Positions 39,357 through 50,619 of a DNA stretch of 64,000 bases are shown here, piece after piece. The position numbers and the translations under genes were made by a program. How positions within the stretch are numbered: the first letter of the stretch is position 1; every line of letters begins with the position of its first letter. Source of the stretch: Halictus rubicundus (taxonomy: Eukaryota > Arthropoda > Insecta > Hymenoptera > Halictidae); NCBI RefSeq assembly GCF_050948215.1, contig NC_135164.1, forward strand, positions 4,593,116-4,657,115. Reading direction: 5' to 3'. The notes under the pieces were generated by a model. That model was not told where the DNA came from. It saw only the letters and a program-made list of their open reading frames with translations, and did no database searches.

Positions 39357-39402
39357 ATTTTATATATATAATATATATAATAATAAATAATAATAATTTT
39401 GA
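39357..39402. repeat. (TA)n / (TAA)n tract
   Basis: Alternating TATATA and TAATAATAA runs of about 45 bases in the first visible intron. Confidence 0.85.
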
Positions 39403-39928
39403 ATAATACGTTAGTAATTCGGCTGATTAAAACCGTTTTCAAAGACAAGAATTGATTAAGATTTATTGTATTACGTCTCTCAATTTTACGCTCACGTAAT
39501 AAATATAAACTACATCTACCATCCCATATACCTTGCATCAGGATATTAATAAACGGTTCATCCTGTCATATTGAAATCATCCTGTACTATTTATTGAAAA
39601 TAAATACTTCGCCGACCGATTACAGCCCAAAACCAGTAATTGAACATGCTGCACAGCGTTGCCACGAAATATTGGTAAATACGATGCTATAAAATATTTG
39701 AAATATTTTTCAATTCCGGACATTGTATGGTCCTGACAACCGTTGAATGGATCGTTGAATTTGTCTTAATACACGTTTTCATATGATACGAAAAAATGGC
39801 CAGCATTTTATTGAAAAATTGACAATCTCCTCTGCTTCTCCCAAAAAATATTCACAAAACATTCACATGTTACCTAAAACATTTACTTTACGATATTTGT
39901 CAAAGAAACTATTTGTCATTTTTCATGT

Positions 39929-40690
39929 ATTTGAAGTTGCAACATATGAAAGAAAACCATATATCCAATGTTCTACTAATACTAATCCTACATTATAAAA
40001 TACTAATGTAAATTGCACTTACAAATTTTTCTGAATCTTCTGTTTCGCCGTCGTATCCACAGAACACTATTTATTATTGACTCACGTTAACACGTCCAAA
40101 TAATTGAACCACAATCACTAAATTCTACACAATAAACTTAACAAAATCGTGACAGCGAACGAGAAGAAGTTACTCCGACCACGAACAAAATAATACTGCG
40201 ACTTTAGGCGCTTCGCTCGCGCGGACATGTGACGGTCAGGTTATACTAATTGTAAGCAGGTGAGACGCAGAGGGTCTATAAACATTAGATACAAAAACAG
40301 GGACTTCCGGGAAGCCGGGTCGGCAATTCAGCCGATAAAATTTGTTTACCTCGTTTTCGTGTCTAGTGTTTTCAAACCCTCTGACCTGCCTAGTATAACG
40401 TGACCCTAACACGTGTGTGGCAGCGAAGCGATTAAAATCGCAGTATTATTTTGACCGTGGTCGGAGCAACATCTTCTCTTTCGCTGTCACGATTTCGTAA
40501 AGTGTGTCGCGTAGTGTTTAGTGATTGTGTAGAAGTGTCGCGTTTCGTGCTTCGAAAATATCGACGGAGGAACAGATCATTCTGAAAAATTTGTAAGTGT
40601 ACTTTACATTAGTATTTTACATTGTAGGATTATTATTCTTAAGTGTAACATTGGATGCAAGGTTTTCTTTCATATTTTGCAACTTCAAAT
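39929..40690. repeat. Large inverted repeat (arms ~350-370 bp) with mirrored leader and donor sequences
   Basis: The left arm (39929 to about 40300) is the diverged reverse complement of the right arm (about 40347-40690). Shared blocks include ATTTGAAGTTGCAA, CATATGAAAGAAAACC, AAAATACTAATGTAAA, TTACAAATTTTTC, ATCGTGACAGCGAA, CTCCGACCACG and AAAATAATACTGCGA. The spacer is about 46 bp and includes CTTCCGGGAAG. Read outward, each arm passes a leader-like stretch and reaches AAATTTGTAAGT, a good splice-donor consensus, in the same relative place. There is no ORF in either arm or just beyond. It may be a duplicated divergent promoter/first exon, a fold-back transposon, or a hairpin-RNA locus. Confidence 0.75.
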
Positions 40691-40766
40691 TTCTGACCCT
40701 ATGAGGGTAGTTTAAAATATTCTTCCACCGATAAGAAAATATGCGTCGCTTAATTTTTTAATCTGC

Positions 40767-41009
40767 TTTAGCACTCGAATGGCGACTGTAAGGCGCCACT
40801 ACAAAATTGTTGATCTTTATTAAAAATATTCTTTACATTATTAAATTTGTTTGTATTTAATAAATTACTAAACATTTCGGTGTTGTACTAGTAAGTTGCA
40901 CCATTTTCGTATGTATGACATGAAAAAATATATATAGAAGGAGAATATTCTAGGTCGGAAGAAGTTAACTAGTTTTGGAGTTAAAACATCTTCGAGTGCA
41001 AAGGGTTAA
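40767..41009. mobile_element. TTAA-bounded MITE, family C, copy 2 (subfamily 2)
   Basis: The right end CGAGTGCAAAGGGTTAA is intact at 41009; the left end is eroded to TTTAGCACTCGAATGGCGAC. The inside is closely similar to the copy at 53491-53741 (AATGGCGACTGTAAGGCG, TTTGTTTGTATTTAATAAA, TTGCACCATTTTCGTATG) and more distant from copies 1 and 3. Confidence 0.8.
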
Positions 41010-44000
41010 TATAACACCTTCTTTGTAACTCTGATTTTATGGTATTGTGAGCTGAAAGATTCTGTAATGAGAGAATTTACTTAAAGCTCTCTAGTCCGTA
41101 TCGTCCGTACTGCACGCGAATAAACTACGCAATTCTAGTTGCTCGAAACGATCTATGTCGACTATGGTTGTAAAATAATTAGAGGAAAACATTCGAGTAA
41201 GAACATAATGCGAACGATAACGAAGTCGTGGATGCGTTCAAACCTGGTCTTTTACGAACATAAGGATACCATCGCAATGGCATGGGTCTTCCATAGCCAA
41301 CGCCGAAATCGTGGCAGCGTCGTGAACATTACCATCGTTGCGACTATAACCGTGACTAAAAGGTACGGTTAGCGCTCGAATCGGCCTGGTTATCTGTCTG
41401 TATCTCATCTTTCCTTAATTATCCAGCCCATGATCGGCATTAAGCGCCGTTAAACCAAACGGAGCACCGATTAAATACATAACGATCGATTCTCGGGGCC
41501 AGCGTTACGGTGATCCTCCATCGAGAACAGGATCAAGACGAAGAGATATACGGTCGATTTCCTTTCGTCTACACGATCCTTGGGGACTTCGTTCGAAATA
41601 GGCCGAGACAACGAGAGAGCACCGGCAGCGAATCGTTGCCTGCTGCTGGCTTGTAATTATAAATTACACGTAATACAGCGGCAATTTGTAGTCATCTCGT
41701 CTAACACGCGGCGCGCAATTATTCGGTGAATACACCTGGAAAATGATTCACCGTGCGATCTGAAATGAGGGATAAAAGAGTGTTCCTCCTCGGCTCCCTG
41801 GGAATAAGCTCAGGCTATCTGACCGGAGGCCATCGGTTTCACTCTCGAATCCCTCGCTCGTAATTGGAAAATTCGTTTGCCTCGGGACGTATTCCTTCGC
41901 GCGTTTATCAAGTCGTTCAATAAATAATGCTCCACGTGAAACAGTCTTAAATCGACGCCGATATTGCGAGACGTTCGTGGAAAAACGTTGGACATTATCG
42001 TGCAAATGCTACGTATAGACAGGAGGATTGCACGCATTAAAAAAATTTTTAAATAATTTTGTATCTATTATTTCCATCAAAGTTCTAGAAAAAAGTAATT
42101 CAAGTTAGATAACTGTATTTTAAAGTCTGTAGTTAAATTCGAAATTGGAAAGAACAGTTGACGAGTTCAATCAGAAATTTTGTATAAAGTTTACTTCATG
42201 GAAATTTGAATGGACTTCAATTTCTGCCAAAAATGAGAAAACAGATTGGGAGGGAAAAATTATAAATTTTGTTCTATAGTTTTGTTCTAACAAAAGTGAA
42301 GTTTGATAATTTGAAGACCTCGAGACACCAGCAATTTCGAAACCTGAAAATTTAACATGTCGGTGTTTCGCGAGATTGAAAAATTGAGAGTTTCATAATC
42401 AAAAAATTTTAAATTCGATTTTCTTGACGAGGAAGTTTCGAGAAAATTTCAATGGAAGTTCTCGCAGTTGATATTCTTGCTTCGAGGCGAAAGACCGTGG
42501 CGAAGGATCCTCCGTTTAAAAAGGTAAAATAGCGAAACAATGCGTAATAATAATTTCCTGACGATTTAAAAAACATGGTTGAACCTCGGCGGCTTCCTTT
42601 CGCGTACTTATCTTCTCTCCGTTTCCGTGGAAAGGGGAAATTTTCTATACTTCCTCCGAAGTTCAGAGCGAAAGTCTGCCTCGGGGTAATTAGCAATTTA
42701 TCGTTATTCACGGTTAGCCGACTTCTTCGAAGCATCTCTGCACCGGGCGGGGTAATCGAGATGTAAGTCAGAATGCCTGCAGGGACAGAAGAATAATAAT
42801 TGGAAGGTTATGTTGTTTGCCGGGGACTGTCGCCGTTTTACGGATTTAATTGCAATTAACGCTGCGAAAATGTCTTGGTCACTTAATTCCTGCCGGCGCG
42901 GCGTCGCGTCGGCGAGTTTCAGACGCATCGGGCACACAAGATTTCAATTACACGGGGCAATAGATTGGCTAAGCTTCGAAGACGATTTCACGCGACTTGA
43001 TGTCGTCGTTATCCTTCGGGAACATTTCGATTGACGATTGGAAACGAATTGTCGTTATTGGACATCGGATTTCATGCGCTTATGGCAAAAGTATTAATAG
43101 GTGTAATTTAAAACGGTAAAAATATCAGAAAAATTTACAGATACTATTAAACATATTAAGAAAGGAAAGAAAATTCCATTCCACTCCAATTTGTTACAAT
43201 TCGCATAAAAAATTTATATTTTCCATAAGCTCCGCTGTCTAGTCATTATAAATCACCAAGATTGAGTTTCTTGCAATTTAGTAATCCGAGGACTGCGGGT
43301 TGAAATAGAATTTCTTTTTTGCATAATTAACTATTACATTATCCAATTATTTTATATTAACTTCCATTAAAGTTTCATTAGAGTTGGGGAACGTCAGTTT
43401 GATATGTTCTCTCGTTAAAAATAAATGATAAAAGAAATTGTTTTTCTCATCAATGTTGAAAGGTCATTATTCTCTTGCACAAAAAAGAATTTGATATACG
43501 AGAAAAATTTTAAACAAAATGACAGCTCAGAGCAGCGCGGAATGAATTTTTCATCGTCGGCAAACAGTTCCCGGGTGATTTCTTTCGGGCGGAGCGCGGG
43601 GTTTCATCAAAATTTGATTACCTCGCTAAGCAACAAAATTGCCAAACATTTGTTCGTGAATAATGATTTTCTGCGTAAATGCTGGTTGCCGGTTCAATAT
43701 CACGTTCGCACAGCGCAGCATTGTTTGGCTCTTCTAATGTTTACAACATTATGGAATCTGGTGTTCAAACAGCCAGCGCAGCGATTCGAACAGTCCGAGC
43801 AAGATGCACGCACGGATAATTGCAACCGGAGTGCATTACATTTCGCAGCGAACAATAGGTGAATAGGTGAACGATTCTGGTAACATAATTTAAAACTAAC
43901 GCTGTCTACACGGCGAGGACGATCTGTCTTGCAGCTATTTATTTTCATACGCGGCTATCAAACGGTCCTCTGTCATTCGGTTCGACAGGAAATCCTGTTG

Positions 44001-44584
44001 CATCCATCAACCTGGAAAAATCGGTTTCAAAAACCTACTGAACTAAATCGATCAACACCGAACTTGTTTTATCAGGAGCAAAATTGACGGACAAGGTGAC
44101 AGAACAACGTGTTTTCCGGGTTGTTAACTTTCGTGCATGTTGGACTGCAACTGATGCCAGTTACCTTTTATTCTTCACATTTTACAAACGATCGCTATGA
44201 AGTGTTCACAATTTCCTTCGCGATTCAAACCATTATGCACTCGAAGAATGAAGTCTCCCCTTTTCAACGACCTCATCAAATTTAATATTCGAGTTTTTAT
44301 TACGGTTTTTATAGCACTTTGAGTGGAAAGTCATATAATGCAAATTCATATTGTGATCCTAAAAGGAAATGGGTAGTTTTATTTAATACACAAGGCACAC
44401 TCAAATATTTTTAATAAATTTTAAATTGCAGACAATTTTCTTACATTCACAATTTAAAAAATGTTCTAATGCAATTTTCCTCGCGTCCTCGGCTCCAACC
44501 CCTTACCTTCCGATTTCTTCTACAACTACTGTAATTAGAACTGCTGTGTTGCCAATAATGGTGTGTATGGAAAGGGAAATTTAT

Positions 44585-44714
44585 GGTTGAACTTCACCTT
44601 TTGGGACCAAAAATTTTTAACTCTTTTTTCATGTAATCCTGTAGAGCTTGACAAGAAAATGCCAAAAATCGAAGTTTTAAAGCGAGGAATTGACTGGTTT
44701 AATAGCATTCAACT
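44585..44714 (+). repeat. Family A repeat
   Basis: GGTTGAACTTCACCTTTTGG, ATGTAATCCTGTAGAGCTTG, ACAAGAAAATGCCAAAAATC and GGAATTGACTGGTTTAA align with the family, with the tail missing. Confidence 0.72.
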
Positions 44715-45272
44715 ATTTCAATAGAAAATAAATTCATTTTGACTTGTCGTCGAGCGACGACAGGAATCATGCTATTCGGTCGAACATAGGAGGTTCAAAA
44801 GTCTTTTACTGGGCCACTTTTAAATGGTTCAATGGGCTTCCTATTATCCTGCATACGTGGAGAATATTTCACGCGATCTCTCGCCCGAGTTTTCAGGAGC
44901 GTTACGCAAGTATTCGCGATTCGCATTCAAAGCGTGTACGCGACATTTCTCTTCGACTCGCGTGGATGTCCTCGTCGGGTAAGACAAGCGGAGGCTGGGT
45001 ATGTGGAACGCGTCGGGCTACGTAAATCACGGAGAATGATGGCTATCGATCGATGCTTGACTCAACAGTCATATCTCGTTTCGTTCTGTTCATACGCGAC
45101 GCGCGTGAAAATTCTTCCGTCGGAACTCAACGTTACGTTCGATCAAACTTCCAATTGCGAGTCGGCAGACATGATACTAATACGTTCACCGTCGGCGAGC
45201 CACAGTTGTTCGAACAATTATAACAATAATATTTTAAAATATTATCTTACTCGTAATATTTTTAAATTCCTT

Positions 45273-45533
45273 TTAACCCTTAAGTGCGTAGGTAAACTAA
45301 ATATTAGGAACGTGAATGCATACATGGGGTCCATTGAGGACCCCACTTACCTAATTCCTTGCTAACTTTGATTACAGCAACAATTTATTTCTGTAAACAC
45401 ATTAAACATAACCTAAATATTGACAGAAGCAAATAGCTGAACTCTCAGTTCACAAATGGCGCGGCTAAAAATGTTAACACAAAATCCAATACTGGGGTCG
45501 TTTGCGGACCCCACTCATGCATTTAAGGGTTAA
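45273..45533. mobile_element. TTAA-bounded MITE (CCCTTAARTGC type)
   Basis: TTAACCCTTAAGTGC at 45273 matches the reverse of GCATTTAAGGGTTAA ending at 45533, with one difference in 15. Each end carries a GGGGTC...GACCCC palindrome inside the terminal repeat (GGGGTCCATTGAGGACCCC on the left, GGGGTCGTTTGCGGACCCC on the right). It is 261 bp. An open frame of 177 codons that overlaps its left end is chance. Confidence 0.78.
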
Positions 45534-48311
45534 AAAGAGGAGCAAACAATTGCTACACATGCAACAAACACGTGTAAAGCTATTCAAAGAGGGATCGCTT
45601 GTGCGTCTTGCGATTTCAATTATGATCGCGAACCGCTGACGCCCGTCATCGGCGACAGGATTCAGAGATTAAACAGGTGTAATGGATTAATCATGGAAGG
45701 CTCGAGTGTAATGGTAAATAATGTTTGCGTTACAAATAGCGGTCACGCGTGCGACGTCCATTAAACGGCCGCGTATTAATGCCGATAAAATCGTTCGGTA
45801 TCAATTGGGCGGGAGATCGTCGGGACAATGCATCGGAGGATTGAACAAGAAGATCCGACCCAGATTTCATCGCGTCGGCGTTAAACAAACACGGATAAGC
45901 GGGTGATCGCGTGGATTGTGTTCTCGTTAAACGGTCGGTCCGAAAAACCGATCTTATTATCGATAACGACGAACGATCCGCGCGCGGGATAATTAAAACG
46001 CGGTCGACTCCTTGAGGTTTCCACGGAGCCTGGAGGGAGGGGAAAAAAAAAAGAAAAAGAGGAAACGGAAAGGAAAACGCGGTGTACACCGGTTAAATAA
46101 CTCGGCTGTAATAAGGAGCCGGCGCTCGTACCGCGACGTTACGCCTACTAAACGCTCGTAATAAGAAGCTTAATGGCAACGCCCGGCTATAACGACGATA
46201 ACAATCATCATAACCGTAACGGGGCATAATAACCGTAATGACCAACGGGTTGCGATAATACGTCGCCGTTCCCTGGATTCGGAGGACACGCCGAAATTTG
46301 TGGCCACGGAACGCGGGGGAGGGGTCTGCGTACCGGCCATAATTCCGTGTCCGGAATCAGTGGCTCGTGGGCCGAGGTTAATAAGCGAAACCTAATTCGT
46401 CCATGGTTCAAGTTCGCCGAGCGGGACTTGTAGATACTTCAGACGGATGGCTTACCTGGGAATTGTTAGCTCGTTCCCCTACCGTGAACACCAGAATGAT
46501 TTAGGCGATGCACTGCGGTCGGTAGCGTTGCAACAGCTTCCAGGAGATCGGTTTAATAATAGTGGAACGCGCTGGTTGCTTCACACTGGTTTTATGGTAA
46601 ATGGAACGCTCGATACACTCCCACACTCTTTGTCACACTGAGATCCTAACCTCCAACCTCAGTGTAGCCAAGTCCCACACTAAGTGTCGCCAGATCAAGA
46701 CTTGCGTCCCCACTCTAACTTCCCCTTCCACCGCGCTATTCCCCGGTCACGTGACGCGTTTCGTCTCTGTCGTGCATACTCCGGTACTGGCAGAGAGAGG
46801 GTAACTTTTTCCCCTCAGTTCGTGCTCCCTCCCCTCATCTGGTAATCATTCTTTGTATTCCTTTTTCGGTTCTTTTCAGTTATTTCCACGCAAGCTTCGT
46901 TACAAATATTTATCGAACCTTAATTTTGAGTGTTGTTTCTACCCTTTTTAAACAAAAGAAAGTATTTTAAAAAAAGATGTGTGTTAAGTGGTTTTTATAG
47001 AAGCGACATTCCAGCAACGTTTTATCAAAAACGAATGTCGTTTTATTTCTTAATCCAAGTAATTCGTTAATAATGAAAACGGAGTTCTATTGCTATCTTT
47101 ATTCCCAAAGTAAAATGTTATTGGCGTACAATACTGTGTCAGTTCTACGTCCCCGCCGTTTAATAAAGTACGAGGTTAAATTAGTTGACAAGAAGTTAAA
47201 CTCGCACAAAGTTTCGCAGCCTCCACTTGTAAGCAATACGTACGAAGCACCTCAAGACAAATAGCAATGAAAGGCTCGAATGTTAGCCGAAAGTTTGAGG
47301 AAAGTTTGAGCTTCTGGGTTACAGAAAAGCTCAAATTTAAGGGATGAAATTACCTGTCAAAGTTTGACATCTGCAATGCTGTCGCGCCAGCGTCTCGAAG
47401 CGGAATGAAAATTTACGAAATCAATTTTCTATAATAAATAGAGCGTACACGCATGTAATAATCGTGTCTTAACTATTCAATTTGCCATCGTCGAGCCTGT
47501 ATAAAACTTTACAATTCAATTTTCCCGACAGCCAACGTTCCAGATATCGTTAGGGTGCGCCGCGGAGAATAGGACCGGGATAAAAGTTGATAAGATTCAG
47601 TTAACAATTACCTCCCGGAAATCGAAAGTATAGTTTGCCCTAGTTGCCGGGTAGCTATTAAAAGAGTTCTATACCTATCGGAGTTACGCAACTCTCTGCA
47701 CGAGTATCAACTTCGAATAACCTAGCATCACGAGATCGCTCTACCGATTGCTGCCTCGCGAACGCGTCGTTCGAACAAAAATCTCATATTTATTTAGAGA
47801 ACTCCCTAATGTTTGATCATTCAAATTCGGATGATTTGATCGATTCGCTCGGGGCAGCGGGCGCGACAGTTCTCGTGAAGAATGAGAACGGACATCCCGA
47901 GGCGTGGCGATGATCGATCACCGGGCGAATCGATCGGCGCCGGTCTCGATGTAGCGTCCTGCTCGTCGATCGGAGAACTCGTGAAGCCAGTGGATCGGGA
48001 ATAGCGAACTTATCTATGGCAGCATGGTCGTGGGACAAAGGATAATAAATGGCCACCGCTCGAGCTGCTTGAGCATTCGAAAAGGTGGACGGAGTTGTGC
48101 TTTCAGGCCGGACAACCTTAAATCACGACCGCTGCCACCGCGATGTAGATAGCCGACCGGAGGAGCCGGTCTATTCTATTCCCGAGATGTCTCTATTTCT
48201 ACTGACAGACACTGTGTGCCCAGTCGACCGATATCTGACACGAGGTGGTGTCAAGTATCAGGTTATCCCAAAAGTTTGATAAAAACTCCCAGTAAAAAGA
48301 ACAAACAGAAA

Positions 48312-48481
48312 TACAGCGATTTCTATATATATGTCGCCAAGGCCCGGATGATAAACGTCGCGAAATTATCCCCACTACCGCGGGCCATACGAGGAGGCCT
48401 CGGACACCGAGGAGTGTAAACATAACACGGCTCCTGGACGCTATAAGACGCTCACAAGACATATATCGAGAATTCACTGTA
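48312..48481 (-). mobile_element. TA-bounded MITE, family B, long form
   Basis: It is the reverse orientation of the family: it begins TACAGCGATTTCTATATATA and ends GAATTCACTGTA. Compared with the short form it carries extra internal sequence including AGCCGTGTTATGTTTACACT and CTCCTCGG (read on the minus strand), which is also present in the copy at 63021. It is 170 bp. Confidence 0.78.
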
Positions 48482-48612
48482 ACAAGTTTCCGAAGGTCAT
48501 CTTCAATCGTCACACCTTTGGGAATCGCACTCGAGAGAACCCCTGTATTCAGTTTCCCACCTTCTATGGCATATCGTCGAATAAAATGAGTCAATATCGT
48601 TTGAACTGAAGT

Positions 48613-48861
48613 TTAACCCTTTACACTCGAGTGGTGACTCTGAAGCACCATTAGAAATTGTTGTGGCATTATTTAAAAGAAATTACAACAAGTATTACGA
48701 AATATTTGTTGCATTACAAAATTTGTATTTAATAGATTACTAAACGTTTAAATATTATATGTAGAGATCGGATCAGTTTCGTATGAATAAAATTAAAATA
48801 TTGTAAGACTGAAGAAAAATTTAGTTTTGGATTGAAAATAGCGCCGAGTGCAAAGGGTTAA
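48613..48861. mobile_element. TTAA-bounded MITE, family C, copy 3 (reverse of copy 1)
   Basis: TTAACCCTTTACACTCG at 48613 pairs with CGAGTGCAAAGGGTTAA at 48861. It is exactly 249 bp, like copy 1, in the opposite orientation. Its terminal TTAA at 48858-48861 is also the first TTAA of the next element. Confidence 0.85.
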
Positions 48862-49299
48862 GGGGGCCGGCAGGGTTTGAAATCCATATACGTATGCATG
48901 GGTCAAAACCTTTTCAAACTATCGCTTCAATATTGCAATGAGCAGTTTAGAAGTGGTCAATTGTGTTTCCTAAAAGTCCAATCTATGTCTGTATAGAGCC
49001 CAAATTGCGAATTTTTACCTCATCGTGGAGTAATTTGTAATATTCGGCAGAAAATTCGAATTCTGAAGCAAGTATGACGTCACAAGATGGCTGCCGCTGA
49101 GAGATTCTCTTAATTTCGCGAGATTTAGTGTTCGTATCGAAAAAAGGGCTCTATACAGACATAGCAAAGACATGCACAAACACGGTGGTATGCATTTTTA
49201 ATTGATTACTTACTTATTTAAGACGTAAAATGTCTAGAAAAAAAGGCATAGCGTAACATAGCGTGACAGTCAAGGCCAAATGCCTGCCGGCCCCCTTAA
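48858..49299. mobile_element. TTAA-bounded MITE (GGGGGCCGGCAGG type)
   Basis: TTAAGGGGGCCGGCAGG at 48858 is matched exactly by the reverse of the right end at 49299 (17 of 17). A second, internal 19-bp perfect inverted repeat (CTATGTCTGTATAGAGCCC) lies at 48983-49001 and 49147-49165. It is 442 bp with no ORF. It shares its left TTAA with the family C copy before it. Confidence 0.83.
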
Positions 49300-49969
49300 A
49301 AGTCGATTTTCTCGGGAACGAAGCCCTGTCTGAAAAACTCCCATTCCACGTTGTCGACTTATTTTTGCATAAACAGTCACCTCTCCTTCGGCTCATATGT
49401 TCCGCACACTCTGTATATTGAATTTGATCCCGTCCTAGTCTTCGCGGATTAGACCCTGCTGTTCACGGGTGGGGCCCCTTACCCGCTTTCGACTCCCTCC
49501 ATTCATCATTGCCGGTAAAGGACAACGGCACCCAGCGCAGGGCAGAGAGTATTCAGATCCTGGCGTTCAAGGCGGATGCCGGTAGATTGCGTCATGCTTA
49601 GCGTCTTGGTTCCCTAGACAACAGAGCTGGAATAGTGGAGGCACGATTTACTCGCGGGCAAAGCTCGGACAACACGGGATTAGACTATGCGGGCAGGGGG
49701 CGATTAAATTGAATGCCACGCGCATAGATCGTCCTGGCGAGGCTCGTGGAAAGATAACAGATGGATTTTCCCCGGCGAAATTGATTACGGCAGAATTCAT
49801 ATTCCGATCTAACAATATTTCTATTAAAGAACGCCATTCTGATGTTTCCGATGTGTTAAAGATTTTAGCGTACAAAAATTTTCATCTTCCATGATGTTCC
49901 GCAACTGGTAAGGCAACACACGAGTATTAAAATCAGAGAAAATCGCTTAATTCATAGTGGAATTCACAA

Positions 49970-50114
49970 TACACTGAATTTTCGATATATGTCGACAACA
50001 CTGGTCTCGCCAGCGTCGTGTATCGTCCAGGAGACATATACTCCGCGGTAGTGGGGATAACTCCTCGACGTTTATCGTCCAGACCTTGGCGGCGTATATA
50101 GAGAAGTCACTGTA
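49970..50114 (+). mobile_element. TA-bounded MITE, family B, short form
   Basis: It starts TACACTGAATTTTCGATATA and ends in AAGTCACTGTA. It aligns along its whole length with 31465-31607 (GTATCGTCCAGGAGACATA, CTCCGCGGTAGTGGGGATAA). It is 145 bp and ends 338 bp before receptor exon B. Confidence 0.8.
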
Positions 50115-50451
50115 ATTAAAATTGATCTATGAGAAGATATTCTGCACGAACTTCGATTTCAATGACTTTCAATCTACAATTGAATTATCATGAATTCCAG
50201 GACGATGTAAGAATCAGTTCGCAAATTCCGCAGTGCATATGTAATAATAGTACTTCGAGTTATTGGCAGCGTGACAAATTTTGTTCAGCCACAAAGTAGA
50301 ACGTTTTACAAATCCCGTGATTCGCAGGGGACGATGCGGGGCTGATATTAAACGTTTATAGATCAAGAGTAATAAAAGTCTCCGGCGAACAGCATGCAAA
50401 AAGGCGACTATACCTTCGAGAGATTCATAAAGTGATCTAAATTCCTTGCAG

Positions 50452-50619
50452 GACCTGCACAGCGTCGATCTGGAGGAATTCAAGCACGGCGGGACCAATA
50501 TCACTGCCTTTCGATTAGTGGACCCGGAGAAGACAGAAATTCAGAAGGTTGTGCAAGATTGGATCTATGGCGAGAAACGTTATAATCGGGAACTCGATAT
50601 GGGACAAAACTCCAACAAG
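50452..50619 (+). CDS. Kainate receptor exon B (ATD, DLHSVDLEEF...GQNSNK)
   Basis: The acceptor is ttccttgcag ending at 50451 and the donor is aag|gtatgc at 50619/50620. The 168 nt encode 56 residues in phase 0-0. It opens with DLHSVDLEEFKHGGTNITAF, the counterpart of the GRIK stretch D-L-x-x-x-D-x-E-x-x-x-x-x-G-x-N-x-T-x-F, and continues through RLVDPEKTEIQKVVQDW into a charged linker, GEKRYNRELDMGQ. NIT (N-x-T) is a potential N-glycosylation site, as expected for an extracellular domain. It follows exon A directly in the family alignment, so no exon need be missing in the 13.9-kb intron between them. Confidence 0.94.

Larger units (their letters stand above)
36540..50451 (+). other. Intron between exons A and B (13,912 bp)
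   Basis: The intron has gt...ag ends (gtgagt; ttccttgcag). In order it contains a (CGT) microsatellite, a GC-rich stretch to about 37250, a large inverted repeat at 39929-40690, a TTAA element at 40767, a family A repeat at 44585, a TTAA element at 45273, the cluster 48312-49299 (one TA element and two TTAA elements) and a TA element at 49970. No nested protein gene was recognised. Stretches 37250-39900, 41010-44580 and 45540-48310 show only unremarkable mixed AT/GC sequence, apart from a tail of family A at about 38600. Confidence 0.85.

Noticed and set aside
44832..45365. 177-codon open frame, plus strand
   Set aside because: It runs into the TTAA element at 45273. The composition looks random and shows no motif.
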